Part shown: positions 45,370-52,562 of the stretch, piece by piece | Numbering within the stretch: the stretch's first letter is position 1 | How the letters are laid out: each line of letters opens with the position of its first letter | Source of the DNA: Cellulosimicrobium funkei | GTDB lineage: Bacteria > Actinomycetota > Actinomycetes > Actinomycetales > Cellulomonadaceae | Length of the DNA: 53,599 bases | Reading direction: 5' to 3' | Assembly (NCBI RefSeq): GCF_001019615.1 | Contig: NZ_JNBQ01000028.1 | Location: forward strand, 1 to 53,599 | The notes under the pieces: model-generated | Seen by the model: only the letters and a program-made list of their open reading frames with translations | Told to the model about the DNA's origin: nothing | The model's database searches: none | Position numbers and translations under genes: made by a program

Positions 45370-45615
45370 GCGTCTCCCTCGTTCCGTCCCGTGCGCGCGC
45401 GCCTCCGGGGCACCGGCGGGCACCGGTGCCTGGACCGGGACGTCGGGTGCGGGCACGTGCGCATTATCACTCAGCCCGCCCGCCCGGGAGCCCGGTGGGA
45501 ACCCTCCCGCGGGGACGGCACGTGTCACACTAGTTCCCGCACGACGGCGTGGTCCGTCGTCCACAGACCCAGCCACCGCCCGAGCGTCGCGGTGCCGGTA
45601 CGACTGGAGGAAGCA
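45370..45615. promoter_or_regulatory. Divergent promoter region, dacB / ppa
   Basis: No gene is supported. GATAAT on the minus strand (45468-45463) is a good dacB -10 with a leader of about 85 nt. On the plus strand the ACTAGTTC at 45529-45536 may be part of the ppa promoter; this is uncertain. Confidence 0.4.
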
Positions 45616-46119
45616 GTGGAGTTCGACGTCACGATCGAGATCCCCAAGGGGCAGCGCAACAAGTACGAGGTGGACCACGCGACCGGTCGCATCCGTCTCG
45701 ACCGCATGCTCTTCACCTCGACGCGGTACCCCGACGACTACGGGTTCATCGAGGGGACGCTCGGCGAGGACGGTGACCCGCTGGACGCGCTCGTCCTGCT
45801 CGAGGAGCCCACGTTCCCCGGCTGCCTGATCCGGTGCCGTGCGCTCGGCATGTTCCGCATGCGCGACGAGGCCGGCGGCGACGACAAGGTCCTCTGCGTC
45901 CCGACGGGCGACCAGCGCGCCGCGTGGCGCCAGGACATCGACGACGTCTCCGACTTCCACCGCCTGGAGATCCAGCACTTCTTCGAGGTCTACAAGGACC
46001 TCGAGCCCGGGAAGTCCGTCGAGGGCGCCCACTGGGTCGGCCGCGCGGACGCCGAGGCCGAGATCGAGCGCTCCCTCCAGCGCGCCATCGACTCCGGGTA
46101 CCACACTCCGGGCCACTGA
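45616..46119 (+). CDS. ppa: Inorganic pyrophosphatase (family I)
   Basis: Encodes 167 aa. Hydrolyses pyrophosphate to phosphate, pulling biosynthetic reactions forward. [42 protein letters not shown] (metal-binding aspartates), [24 protein letters not shown] are the standard motifs. GTG 45616 has GGAGG (45606-45610) 5 nt upstream. Soluble, cytoplasmic hexamer in relatives. Confidence 0.97.
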   Translation: MEFDVTIEIPKGQRNKYEVDHATGRIRLDRMLFTSTRYPDDYGFIEGTLGEDGDPLDALVLLEEPTFPGCLIRCRALGMFRMRDEAGGDDKVLCVPTGDQRAAWRQDIDDVSDFHRLEIQHFFEVYKDLEPGKSVEGAHWVGRADAEAEIERSLQRAIDSGYHTPGH

Positions 46120-46141
46120 CACCCGGCTCGCGCCACCCACC

Positions 46142-46185
46142 ACGACGGCGGCCGCTCACCTCCCGGGGTGAGCGGCCGCCGTCGT
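46142..46185. terminator. Bidirectional terminator between ppa and NlpC/P60 gene
   Basis: Perfect 19-bp inverted repeat (46142-46160 and 46167-46185, arms ACGACGGCGGCCGCTCACC) with a 6-nt loop between convergent genes. Confidence 0.88.
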
Positions 46186-46207
46186 CTGCTGACGTCGCGA
46201 GGTCGGC

Positions 46208-47671
46208 CTAGGGGCGGCCCGCGTAGGGCATCGCGTCGGCCCAGCGCATCGCGACCTCGTGCACGGGGCTGCCGGGCTGACGGGCCTCGATCATCCTGCC
46301 GTTCCCGGTGTACATGGCGACGTGGCGGATGGTCGACGGGTTCGCGGTGTCGTTGGCGTAGAAGATCAGGTCGCCCGGGCGGAGCTGGTCGTAGGAGATC
46401 TTCTGCACGCGCTGGTACTGCGAGCGCGACGTGCGGGTGATGTCGACGCCCGCCGCGGACCACGCGCGCGACGTGAGGCCCGAGCAGTCGTAGCCCGGTC
46501 CGGTACCCCCGAACACGTACGGGGCGCCGATCTTGGTGCGCGCCCACGCGACGGCGGCCCGGCCCTGCGCCGCGCTGCCGACGCCCGTGCCCGGGGGCGG
46601 CGTCACGACCGGCGGCGGGTCGGGCGTCGGGGCGGGTGCCGGGTTCGGCGCGGGCGCGGGGTTCGGCGCAGGCGCGGGGTTCGGCGCGGGCGCGGGGTTC
46701 GGCGCGGGCGCGGGGTTCGGCGCCGGCGCGGGTGCCGGTGCTGGGTCGGGCGCCGGGTTCGTGGGTGCGGGGCTGCTCGTCGGGGGCGCCGCGGGAGCGC
46801 GCGACGACGTCCCCGCCGCCGGGGCCTCGACGCGCGCCCGGGCCGCGGCCTCGCGCTCGCTCGCGGCCTGCGCGTCGAGGGCGTCCTGGCGCCGGCGCTC
46901 GACGTCGACGCTCGTGGCCCGCGCGCGGGCGAGCTCGGCGAGGAGCGTCTCGCGCCGGGTCGCGGACTCCTGCACCGCGTCGTCGAGCGCGTCGGACGAG
47001 ACCTGGGCGGCGGCGAGCGCGTCCCGCGCACGGTCCTCGACCTCGCCCTGGTGCGCGAGCGCCGCGTCGGCCCGGGCACGGGCGGTGTCGGCGACGGCAC
47101 GCGCCGTCGCGTGCGCCTCGACCGCGCGACCCGCGGTCCGGCCGGCGACGCGCTCGGCGTTCTCCCGCTCGACGACCTGGCCCACCCTGTCCGCGTCGAG
47201 GACGGCACGCAACGCGTCGAGGTCGGTCGACCCCTGCCGGGACGCGCGGAACAGCGCACCGACCGCGGCGCGCGACTCCGACTCTCCCGTCCGGGCGGTC
47301 GCGAGAGCCTCCTGGGCGTCGCGGACCTCCGCGTCGGCCGTCGCGAGCGCGTCCTGCGCGGCCGCGTACTCCTCCGCCGCGGTCTCGACGGCCGCCTCGG
47401 CGGTGGACCGGCGGTCGCGCAGCGACGCCAGCTCACGCTCGACGGACTCGACGTCCCGGGCGGCACCGTCCACGGCCTCGCGCGCCGCGCGGGCGTCGTC
47501 GTCCGACGGCGGGTCGGACGACGCGGAGGGCGCGAGCCCCACGCCGAGCACGAGCGCGAGCAGGCCCGCCGCGGACGCGGACGCGAGCCGACGGGGACCG
47601 GTGGCCGGGCGACGCCGCGCTCCCCCGAGGAGCGTCGGCCGGGCGGCGTGCGCCGACGTCGCGTCGTCCAT
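46208..47671 (-). CDS. Secreted NlpC/P60 (C40) peptidoglycan hydrolase with coiled coil
   Basis: Encodes 487 aa. Signal peptide to about residue 52 (GLLALVLGVGLAPSAS). Residues 55-290 are a long Ala/Glu/Arg coiled coil, then a Pro/Ala linker (about 295-365) with five APAPNP-type units. The C-terminal NlpC/P60 domain (366-487) has catalytic Cys396 (YDCSGLTSRAW), His450 (IRHVAMYTG) and His471. Such RipA/CwlO-like enzymes cut the D-Glu-mDAP type bond of stem peptides during growth or division; the coiled coil usually controls activity by contact with membrane partners. ATG 47671 has AGGAGGGG just upstream. Confidence 0.92.
   Translation of the reverse strand: MDDATSAHAARPTLLGGARRRPATGPRRLASASAAGLLALVLGVGLAPSASSDPPSDDDARAAREAVDGAARDVESVERELASLRDRRSTAEAAVETAAEEYAAAQDALATADAEVRDAQEALATARTGESESRAAVGALFRASRQGSTDLDALRAVLDADRVGQVVERENAERVAGRTAGRAVEAHATARAVADTARARADAALAHQGEVEDRARDALAAAQVSSDALDDAVQESATRRETLLAELARARATSVDVERRRQDALDAQAASEREAAARARVEAPAAGTSSRAPAAPPTSSPAPTNPAPDPAPAPAPAPNPAPAPNPAPAPNPAPAPNPAPAPNPAPAPTPDPPPVVTPPPGTGVGSAAQGRAAVAWARTKIGAPYVFGGTGPGYDCSGLTSRAWSAAGVDITRTSRSQYQRVQKISYDQLRPGDLIFYANDTANPSTIRHVAMYTGNGRMIEARQPGSPVHEVAMRWADAMPYAGRP
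46643..46732 (-). repeat. 18-bp tandem repeat, five units
   Basis: Units start at 46643, 46661, 46679, 46697 and 46715 with the plus-strand pattern GTTCGGCGCGGGCGCGGG. They encode the APAPNP-type linker of the NlpC/P60 protein. Copy-number change would keep the frame. Confidence 0.8.
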
Positions 47672-47732
47672 CGCCCCTCCTTCGACCGGTCGTCCGGCGT
47701 GTCCCGTTGACAGCACCCGCACGAGTCTGCCC

Positions 47733-47773
47733 AGAAGGTCCGCGATGCGCCATCGGAGCGGTGCCGACCTTCT
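47733..47773 (-). ncRNA. Structured 5' leader element of the NlpC/P60 gene (hypothetical)
   Basis: AGAAGGTC (47733-47740) and GACCTTCT (47766-47773) pair perfectly, enclosing a second stem CGATG/CATCG (47743-47747 and 47751-47755). On the minus strand this folds about 60 nt before the start codon. It could be an attenuator or stability element. No known riboswitch family is recognised. Confidence 0.3.
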
Positions 47774-47782
47774 CAGGATGTG

Positions 47783-47799
47783 GTCTCGCATCGCGAGAC
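47783..47799. promoter_or_regulatory. Perfect palindrome, candidate operator
   Basis: GTCTCGC (47783-47789), ATC, GCGAGAC (47793-47799). It lies just upstream of the expected -35 of the metY leader promoter and in the NlpC/P60 upstream region, so either gene could be the target. The regulator is unknown; it does not match McbR or LexA sites as I know them. Confidence 0.45.
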
Positions 47800-47827
47800 A
47801 CCCCTGTCGGGCGGCGCGGATCCGGCC

Positions 47828-47833
47828 TAGCCT
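47828..47833 (+). promoter_or_regulatory. Predicted -10 element before metY leader peptide
   Basis: TAGCCT, 7 nt before the ATG at 47841, with a poor -35 (CTGTCG near 47804). It fits the leaderless arrangement used by other genes in the window. Confidence 0.45.
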
Positions 47834-47840
47834 CACCAGC

Positions 47841-47864
47841 ATGTCCCGCCGAATGTGTCGCTGA
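47841..47864 (+). CDS. Possible leader peptide MSRRMCR upstream of metY
   Basis: A 7-codon frame, Met-Ser-Arg-Arg-Met-Cys-Arg, ending in TGA, begins 7 nt after a TAGCCT -10 and so would be leaderless. It ends 184 nt before metY. Short Cys- or Met-containing leaders act as attenuators before sulfur genes in some actinobacteria (cysteine-responsive leaderless short frames are known in mycobacteria). metY makes homocysteine, so a Met-Cys codon pair is an apt sensor. Expression and function are inference. Confidence 0.35.
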   Translation: MSRRMCR

Positions 47865-48048
47865 CCCCAGCACACGTTCGCCTGCCCGCGAGCCGTCGTC
47901 GACGACGCCCTCGCCGTGGCGATCCCGTCCCGTGTGCGCCCCTCGCCGCGGTCGACGGCCGGCCTCCCGCCTCCTCGTCTCCCACGGCACCCGTCCGCCC
48001 GGCGCGCCGTGCGCCGTCGTCCCACCCCACCACCCGCAGGAGAGCACC

Positions 48049-49386
48049 ATGAGCACCGAGAACGCACCCGCCTGGTCCTTCGAGACGCGCCAGGTCCACG
48101 CCGGCCAGACCGCCGACCCGACGACCGGCGCCCGCGCGCTGCCGATCTACCAGACCACGTCGTTCGTCTTCCCCGACGCATCGGTGGCCGCCGACCGCTT
48201 CGCGCTCAAGGACCTCGGGCCGATCTACACGCGCATCGGCAACCCGACGCAGGAGGTCGTGGAGAACCGCATCGCGTCGCTCGAGGGCGGCGTCGGCGCG
48301 CTGCTCCTCGCGTCCGGGCAGGCCGCGACGACGTTCGCGATCCTCAACGTCGCCGAGGCGGGCGACCACGTCGTCGCCTCGCCGAGCCTCTACGGGGGTA
48401 CCTACAACCTCCTGCAGTACTCGCTCGCCAAGCTGGGCGTCGAGACGACGTTCGTCACCGACCCGCACGACCCGCAGGCCTGGCGCGACGCCGTACGCCC
48501 GAACACGAAGCTGTTCTTCGGCGAGACGATCCCCAACCCGCAGGCCGACGTCCTCGACGTCGAGGCCGTCGCGGCGGTCGCGCACGAGGTGGGCGTGCCG
48601 CTGATCGTCGACAACACCGTCGCGACCCCCTACCTGCTGCGGCCGCTCGAGCACGGGGCGGACGTCGTCGTGCACTCGGCGACGAAGTACCTCGGCGGGC
48701 ACGGCTCCGCCATCGGCGGCGTGATCGTCGACGGCGGCACGTTCGACTACGCGGCGTACCCGGAGCGGTTCCCGAACTACAACACCCCCGACCCGTCGTA
48801 CAACGGCCTCGTCTACGCGCGCGACCTCGGCGTGGACGGCATCCTCGGCGCGAACCTCGCCTACGTGCTCAAGGCGCGCGTGCAGCTCCTGCGCGACCTG
48901 GGCTCGGCGATCTCGCCGTTCAACGCGTTCCTCATCGCCCAGGGCATCGAGACGCTGTCGCTGCGCGTCGAGCGCCACGTCGCGAACGCGCAGAAGGTCG
49001 CCGAGTGGCTCGAGGCGCGCGACGACGTCCGCACGGTGCACTACGCGGGGCTGGCGTCGAGCCCGTGGCACGCCAACGCGCAGAAGTACCTGCCGCGCGG
49101 CGCCGGCGCGGTCCTCGCGTTCGAGCTCGACGGCGGCAGCGAGGCCGGGCAGGCGTTCGTCTCCGCCCTGCAGCTCCACTCGAACGTCGCGAACATCGGC
49201 GACGTCCGCTCGCTCGTCATCCACCCGGCCTCGACCACCCACGCCCAGCTCAGCCCCGAGGAGCAGGCGAAGTCCGGTGTGACGCCCGGCCTGGTCCGTC
49301 TCGCGGTCGGCATCGAGCACGTCGACGACATCCTCGCCGACCTCGAGCTCGGGTTCACCGCCGCCAAGTCGTCGCTGGGCGCCTGA
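48049..49386 (+). CDS. metY: O-acetylhomoserine aminocarboxypropyltransferase (sulfhydrylase)
   Basis: Encodes 445 aa. PLP enzyme of the Cys/Met metabolism family that makes homocysteine from O-acetylhomoserine and sulfide. ETRQVHAGQTADPTTGARALPIYQTTSF at the start (split here as typical), SGQAATTFAILN, DNTVATPYLLRPLEHGAD and VVHSATKYLGGHG with the PLP-binding lysine are diagnostic; the approx. 430-residue length favours MetY over MetB/MetC. ATG 48049 has AGGAGAG just upstream. metX follows 44 nt later. Confidence 0.94.
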   Translation: MSTENAPAWSFETRQVHAGQTADPTTGARALPIYQTTSFVFPDASVAADRFALKDLGPIYTRIGNPTQEVVENRIASLEGGVGALLLASGQAATTFAILNVAEAGDHVVASPSLYGGTYNLLQYSLAKLGVETTFVTDPHDPQAWRDAVRPNTKLFFGETIPNPQADVLDVEAVAAVAHEVGVPLIVDNTVATPYLLRPLEHGADVVVHSATKYLGGHGSAIGGVIVDGGTFDYAAYPERFPNYNTPDPSYNGLVYARDLGVDGILGANLAYVLKARVQLLRDLGSAISPFNAFLIAQGIETLSLRVERHVANAQKVAEWLEARDDVRTVHYAGLASSPWHANAQKYLPRGAGAVLAFELDGGSEAGQAFVSALQLHSNVANIGDVRSLVIHPASTTHAQLSPEEQAKSGVTPGLVRLAVGIEHVDDILADLELGFTAAKSSLGA

Positions 49387-49430
49387 ACGACGGCGTCCGC
49401 AGGCGCGACAGAACCACGACGAGGACTGCG

Positions 49431-50744
49431 ATGACGGATCTGGACAGCCGGGGCGCCCTGCGCGCCCCGGCCGTACAGTGGCCGACGGTGAGCCCTGTGA
49501 ACGACGACCTCCTCTCCCCCGCCCCCGACGCCCGGCGCGACCAGCGCGCGGACGCCTCGGGGCGCGGCGTCGCGCCGTCGCGCGCGCGGGTGAAGGCGCC
49601 GGTCCCGGCGACGGGCGCCTGGCGCGAGGGCGACCCGGTGGGGCGGCGGCAGTTCGCCGACGTCGGCACGTTCGACCTCGAGTCCGGCTCTCGCCTGCCC
49701 GACGTCCGCGTCGCGTTCGAGACGTGGGGCACGCTCGCACCGGACGGGTCGAACGCCGTCCTCGTGCTGCACGCCCTCACCGGTGACTCCCACGTCAGCG
49801 GCCCCGCGGGCGAGGGCCACGCCACCGCGGGCTGGTGGGAGTCGCTCGTCGGGCCTGGCGCGCCGATCGACACCGACCGCTGGTTCGTCGTCGCGCCCAA
49901 CGTGCTCGGCGGGTGCCAGGGCACCACCGGCCCCGCGTCGACCGCCCCCGACGGCCGGCCCTGGGGCAGCCGCTTCCCGCGCGTGACGACCCGCGACCAG
50001 GTCGCGGTCGAGATCGAGCTCGCGCGGACTCTCGGTATCACGTCGTGGGCGTTCGTCGTCGGCGCCTCGATGGGTGGGCACCGCGTCCTCGAGTGGGCGC
50101 TGCTCGGACCGGAGGCGGGCGTCGACGTCGTCTCGCTCGCCGCGATCGCGACGACCGCGCAGACGACCGGCGACCAGATCGCCTGGGCGCACCCGCAGCT
50201 CGGCGCGGTCCGTGCCGACCCCGGGTTCCGTGGCGGGGACTACTACGACGCCGCGGACGGCGACGGCCCGCACGTCGGGCTCGGTATCGCGCGGCAGATC
50301 GCGCACGCGACCTACCGGTCCGCGCGCGAGCTCGACGAGCGGTTCGGCCGCCTCCCGCAGGGCGGCGAGGACCCGTTCACCGACGGCCGGTACGCCGTGC
50401 AGTCGTACCTCGACCACCACGGCGACAAGCTCGCGCGCCGCTTCGACGCCAACTCGTACGTCGTGCTCACCGAGTCGATGCTCACGCACGACCTCGGTCG
50501 CGACCGCGGCGGGGTCGAGGCGGCGCTCGCGCAGGTCGCCGCGCACGCGCTCGTCGTCGCGGTCGACACGGACCGGCTCTTCCTGCCCGCCGACTGCGCG
50601 CGCATCGCGGCCGGTATCCCCGGCGCCGAGCCGCTGCGCACGCTCACGAGCGACTTCGGGCACGACGGGTTCCTCATCGAGTTCGACCAGCTCGGACCGA
50701 TCGTCGCGGACTTCCTCGGGGAGCCGGCGCGCGTCCGCGACTGA
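49431..50744 (+). CDS. metX: Homoserine O-acetyltransferase
   Basis: Encodes 437 aa. Acetylates homoserine with acetyl-CoA, giving the MetY substrate. Alpha/beta hydrolase fold: nucleophile Ser213 in VVGASMGGHRVLEWA, NVLGGCQGTTGP oxyanion region, acid Asp in VVAVDTDRLFLP, His in FGHDGFLIE. The first 60 residues are non-conserved. ATG 49431 has GAGGA 5 nt upstream. A second possible start is the in-frame GTG at 49488, which has TACAGT (49474-49479) 8 nt upstream and follows a 10-bp hairpin. The choice does not affect the catalytic domain. Confidence 0.93.
   Translation: MTDLDSRGALRAPAVQWPTVSPVNDDLLSPAPDARRDQRADASGRGVAPSRARVKAPVPATGAWREGDPVGRRQFADVGTFDLESGSRLPDVRVAFETWGTLAPDGSNAVLVLHALTGDSHVSGPAGEGHATAGWWESLVGPGAPIDTDRWFVVAPNVLGGCQGTTGPASTAPDGRPWGSRFPRVTTRDQVAVEIELARTLGITSWAFVVGASMGGHRVLEWALLGPEAGVDVVSLAAIATTAQTTGDQIAWAHPQLGAVRADPGFRGGDYYDAADGDGPHVGLGIARQIAHATYRSARELDERFGRLPQGGEDPFTDGRYAVQSYLDHHGDKLARRFDANSYVVLTESMLTHDLGRDRGGVEAALAQVAAHALVVAVDTDRLFLPADCARIAAGIPGAEPLRTLTSDFGHDGFLIEFDQLGPIVADFLGEPARVRD
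49447..49479 (+). promoter_or_regulatory. Hairpin and -10-like element inside the metX 5' end
   Basis: GCCGGGGCGC (49447-49456) and GCGCCCCGGC (49462-49471) form a perfect 10-bp stem. TACAGT (49474-49479) follows, 8 nt before an in-frame GTG at 49488. If real, metY transcripts partly end here and metX also has its own leaderless promoter. Confidence 0.3.
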
Positions 50745-50778
50745 CGCGCCGACCGACCTGTCCACGAGGTGGCTCCGT

Positions 50779-50794
50779 GGCGGGCGTGCCCGCC
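50779..50794 (+). terminator. Short hairpin after metX
   Basis: GGCGGGC (50779-50785) and GCCCGCC (50788-50794) form a short GC stem 35 nt after the metX stop. It is a weak terminator candidate. Confidence 0.3.
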
Positions 50795-50815
50795 CCGTCC
50801 TGGCACGATGAAGAG

Positions 50816-51526
50816 ATGGACAGCGACGTGACCGAGGCGGCTCAGCACCTGCGCACCCAGTGGGAGCGGCTCGACCGCTGGCTGCGGGACCTCGAGGGCG
50901 AGCTGGACCGCGACGCAGGTCGTGCGAGCGTGCTCGACGGCTGGACCGTCGGCGAGCTGGTCACCCACCTCGGTCGTGTCATGGAGACCCTCGCGCTGTG
51001 CGGGCCGGTGCCCGCCGGCACCGTTCCCCTCACGCTCGCGGAGTACCTCGGCACGTACCCGGAGCGTGCGGAGGAGATCGAGCACTCGACACGCGCCCTC
51101 GACGCGGAGATCGCCGACGACCGCCTCGGGCGCGTCCAGGCCTTCGCCGCGGCCGGCTTCGCCCGGCTCGACGAGCTCGGCGACCAGCACGTCGTGCAGG
51201 CGCGGCGCGGCCCCATCACCCTCCAGGACATGGTGCGCTCACGGGTCCTCGAGCTCGTCGTCCACGCCGACGACCTCGCCCGCACGTTCCCGGGCGTGGT
51301 CACCGACCCGGTGGACCGCGGCGCGCTCGACGCCGTCGCGGCCGAGCTGCTGCACGTCGTCGTCACGCGCGGCGGCTGGGCGCTCGAGGTGCGCGACCCC
51401 CGCCTCTGGCTGCGCCTCGCGTGCGGCCGCGTCCCCTACGACGTCGACGAGCTCGCGCGGGCGCTCGAGCCCGTGCACACCTCCGAGGCGGTCCCCGACC
51501 TCGGCCGCATGCTCCCGCTGCTCTGA
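50816..51526 (+). CDS. Maleylpyruvate isomerase/DinB-fold (MDMPI) mycothiol-related protein
   Basis: Encodes 236 aa. N-terminal MDMPI helical bundle (LRTQWERLDRWLRDLEGELD, WTVGELVTHLGRVMETLAL, VLELVVHADDLART) with the three-His metal pattern of the DinB superfamily partly visible (THLGR, VVHADD). The C-terminal region VRDPRLWLRLACGR resembles the SCP2-like domain of MDMPI proteins. Members use mycothiol in isomerisation or transfer reactions; the substrate is unknown. ATG 50816 has CACGAT 6 nt upstream, a possible leaderless -10. mshA in the window shows that the cell makes mycothiol. Confidence 0.75.
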   Translation: MDSDVTEAAQHLRTQWERLDRWLRDLEGELDRDAGRASVLDGWTVGELVTHLGRVMETLALCGPVPAGTVPLTLAEYLGTYPERAEEIEHSTRALDAEIADDRLGRVQAFAAAGFARLDELGDQHVVQARRGPITLQDMVRSRVLELVVHADDLARTFPGVVTDPVDRGALDAVAAELLHVVVTRGGWALEVRDPRLWLRLACGRVPYDVDELARALEPVHTSEAVPDLGRMLPLL

Positions 51527-51590
51527 CCGCTCCACCGGTGGGGTGACGCGCGGCACGCGCTCTCCCGTGGTTGCGGCGCGGACCGGACCG

Positions 51591-51596
51591 TAGGTT
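51591..51596 (+). promoter_or_regulatory. Predicted -10 element of leaderless oxidoreductase gene
   Basis: TAGGTT, followed by 6 nt (GGGGGC) and the ATG at 51603. The G-run could also act as a weak Shine-Dalgarno, but its spacing is too short. Confidence 0.45.
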
Positions 51597-51602
51597 GGGG
51601 GC

Positions 51603-52562
51603 ATGCTCGCCGCCTACGCCGACCACCTCGACCCCGACGACCCCCTGGCCGGCCTGGTCGTCGGGGACCGTTCCGAACCCGAGCCTCGCGAGCACTGGAC
51701 CACCGTCGACGTACGCGCCGCGTCGCTCAACCACCACGACCTGTGGTCGCTGCGCGGGGTCGGGCTGCCCACCGACCGGCTCCCCATGATCCTCGGGACC
51801 GACGGCGCGGGCGTCGCCCCCGACGGCAGCGAGGTCGTCGTGCACGCGGTGATCGGGGCGGACGGGCACGGGGTCGGGCCGACGGAGCGTCGGTCGCTCC
51901 TCTCCGAGCGCTACCCGGGCACGCTCGCCGAGCGCGTCGCCGTCCCGACGCACAACCTCGTCCCCAAGCCCCCGGAGCTGACGTTCGTCGAGGCCGCCTG
52001 CGTGCCGACCGCCTGGCTGACGGCGTACCGCATGCTCTTCACCGCCGGTGGTGCCGCGCCCGGCGACCGCGTGCTCGTCCAGGGCGCGGGCGGTGGTGTC
52101 GCGACGGCGGCCGTCGCCCTGGGCGCGGCCGCCGGGCTCGAGATGTGGGTGACCTCCCGCTCCGCCGGCAAGCGCGCCGGCGCCGTGAGGCTCGGGGCGG
52201 CCGCGACGTTCGAGCACGGTGCGCGTCTGCCGGCGCCGGTCGACGTCGTCGTCGAGACGGTCGGCCAGGCGACCTGGCGACACTCGCTGCGCGCGGTCCG
52301 CCCGGGCGGGACCGTCGTCGTCGCCGGGGCCACGAGCGGGGACGCGTCGCCCGCCGAGCTGACCCGCGTCTTCTTCCACGAGATCCGCATCCAGGGCGTG
52401 ACGATGGGGACGCGCGACGACCTCGCGGCGCTGCTGCGGTTCCTCGCGCGGAGCGAGGTGCGGCCCGTCGTCGACCAGGTGCTGCCCCTGACGCAGGCTC
52501 GCGACGGCCTCACCCGACTCGCCGCCGGGGCGCAGTTCGGCAAGGTGGTGCTCACGCCGTGA
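51603..52562 (+). CDS. Medium-chain dehydrogenase/quinone oxidoreductase-like protein
   Basis: Encodes 319 aa. MDR family: N-terminal GroES-like domain (VRAASLNHHDLWSLRGVGLP, ILGTDGAGVA), then an NAD(P)-binding Rossmann domain (DRVLVQGAGGGVATAAVALG, VVETVGQATWRHSLRAVRPGG), ending AAGAQFGKVVLTP. The catalytic and structural zinc cysteines of alcohol dehydrogenases are absent, so a zinc-free quinone-reductase-like enzyme is more likely. NADPH and substrate preference are unknown. Its stop overlaps the next start by 4 nt. Confidence 0.85.
   Translation: MLAAYADHLDPDDPLAGLVVGDRSEPEPREHWTTVDVRAASLNHHDLWSLRGVGLPTDRLPMILGTDGAGVAPDGSEVVVHAVIGADGHGVGPTERRSLLSERYPGTLAERVAVPTHNLVPKPPELTFVEAACVPTAWLTAYRMLFTAGGAAPGDRVLVQGAGGGVATAAVALGAAAGLEMWVTSRSAGKRAGAVRLGAAATFEHGARLPAPVDVVVETVGQATWRHSLRAVRPGGTVVVAGATSGDASPAELTRVFFHEIRIQGVTMGTRDDLAALLRFLARSEVRPVVDQVLPLTQARDGLTRLAAGAQFGKVVLTP

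Larger units (their letters stand above)
47672..48048. other. 377-bp divergent region, NlpC/P60 gene / metY
   Basis: Holds several non-random elements described separately: a stem (47733-47773) that would be in the NlpC/P60 leader, a palindrome (47783-47799), a plus-strand -10 (47828-47833) and a 7-codon frame (47841-47864). The last 180 bp before metY are a GC-rich leader with several possible helices. I looked for a ydaO (c-di-AMP) motif on the minus strand and for SAM riboswitch landmarks on the plus strand and found neither. Confidence 0.5.

Noticed and set aside
47672-48048. ydaO/c-di-AMP riboswitch upstream of the NlpC/P60 gene, or SAM riboswitch upstream of metY
   Set aside because: Both would be biologically apt, but the conserved core sequences were not found by eye. 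A covariance-model search would settle it.
47855-48052. A 65-codon frame before metY whose stop overlaps the metY ATG
   Set aside because: The overlap is attractive, but there is no ribosome-binding site, the sequence is Arg/Pro-rich without family resemblance, and it competes with the better-placed 7-codon leader.
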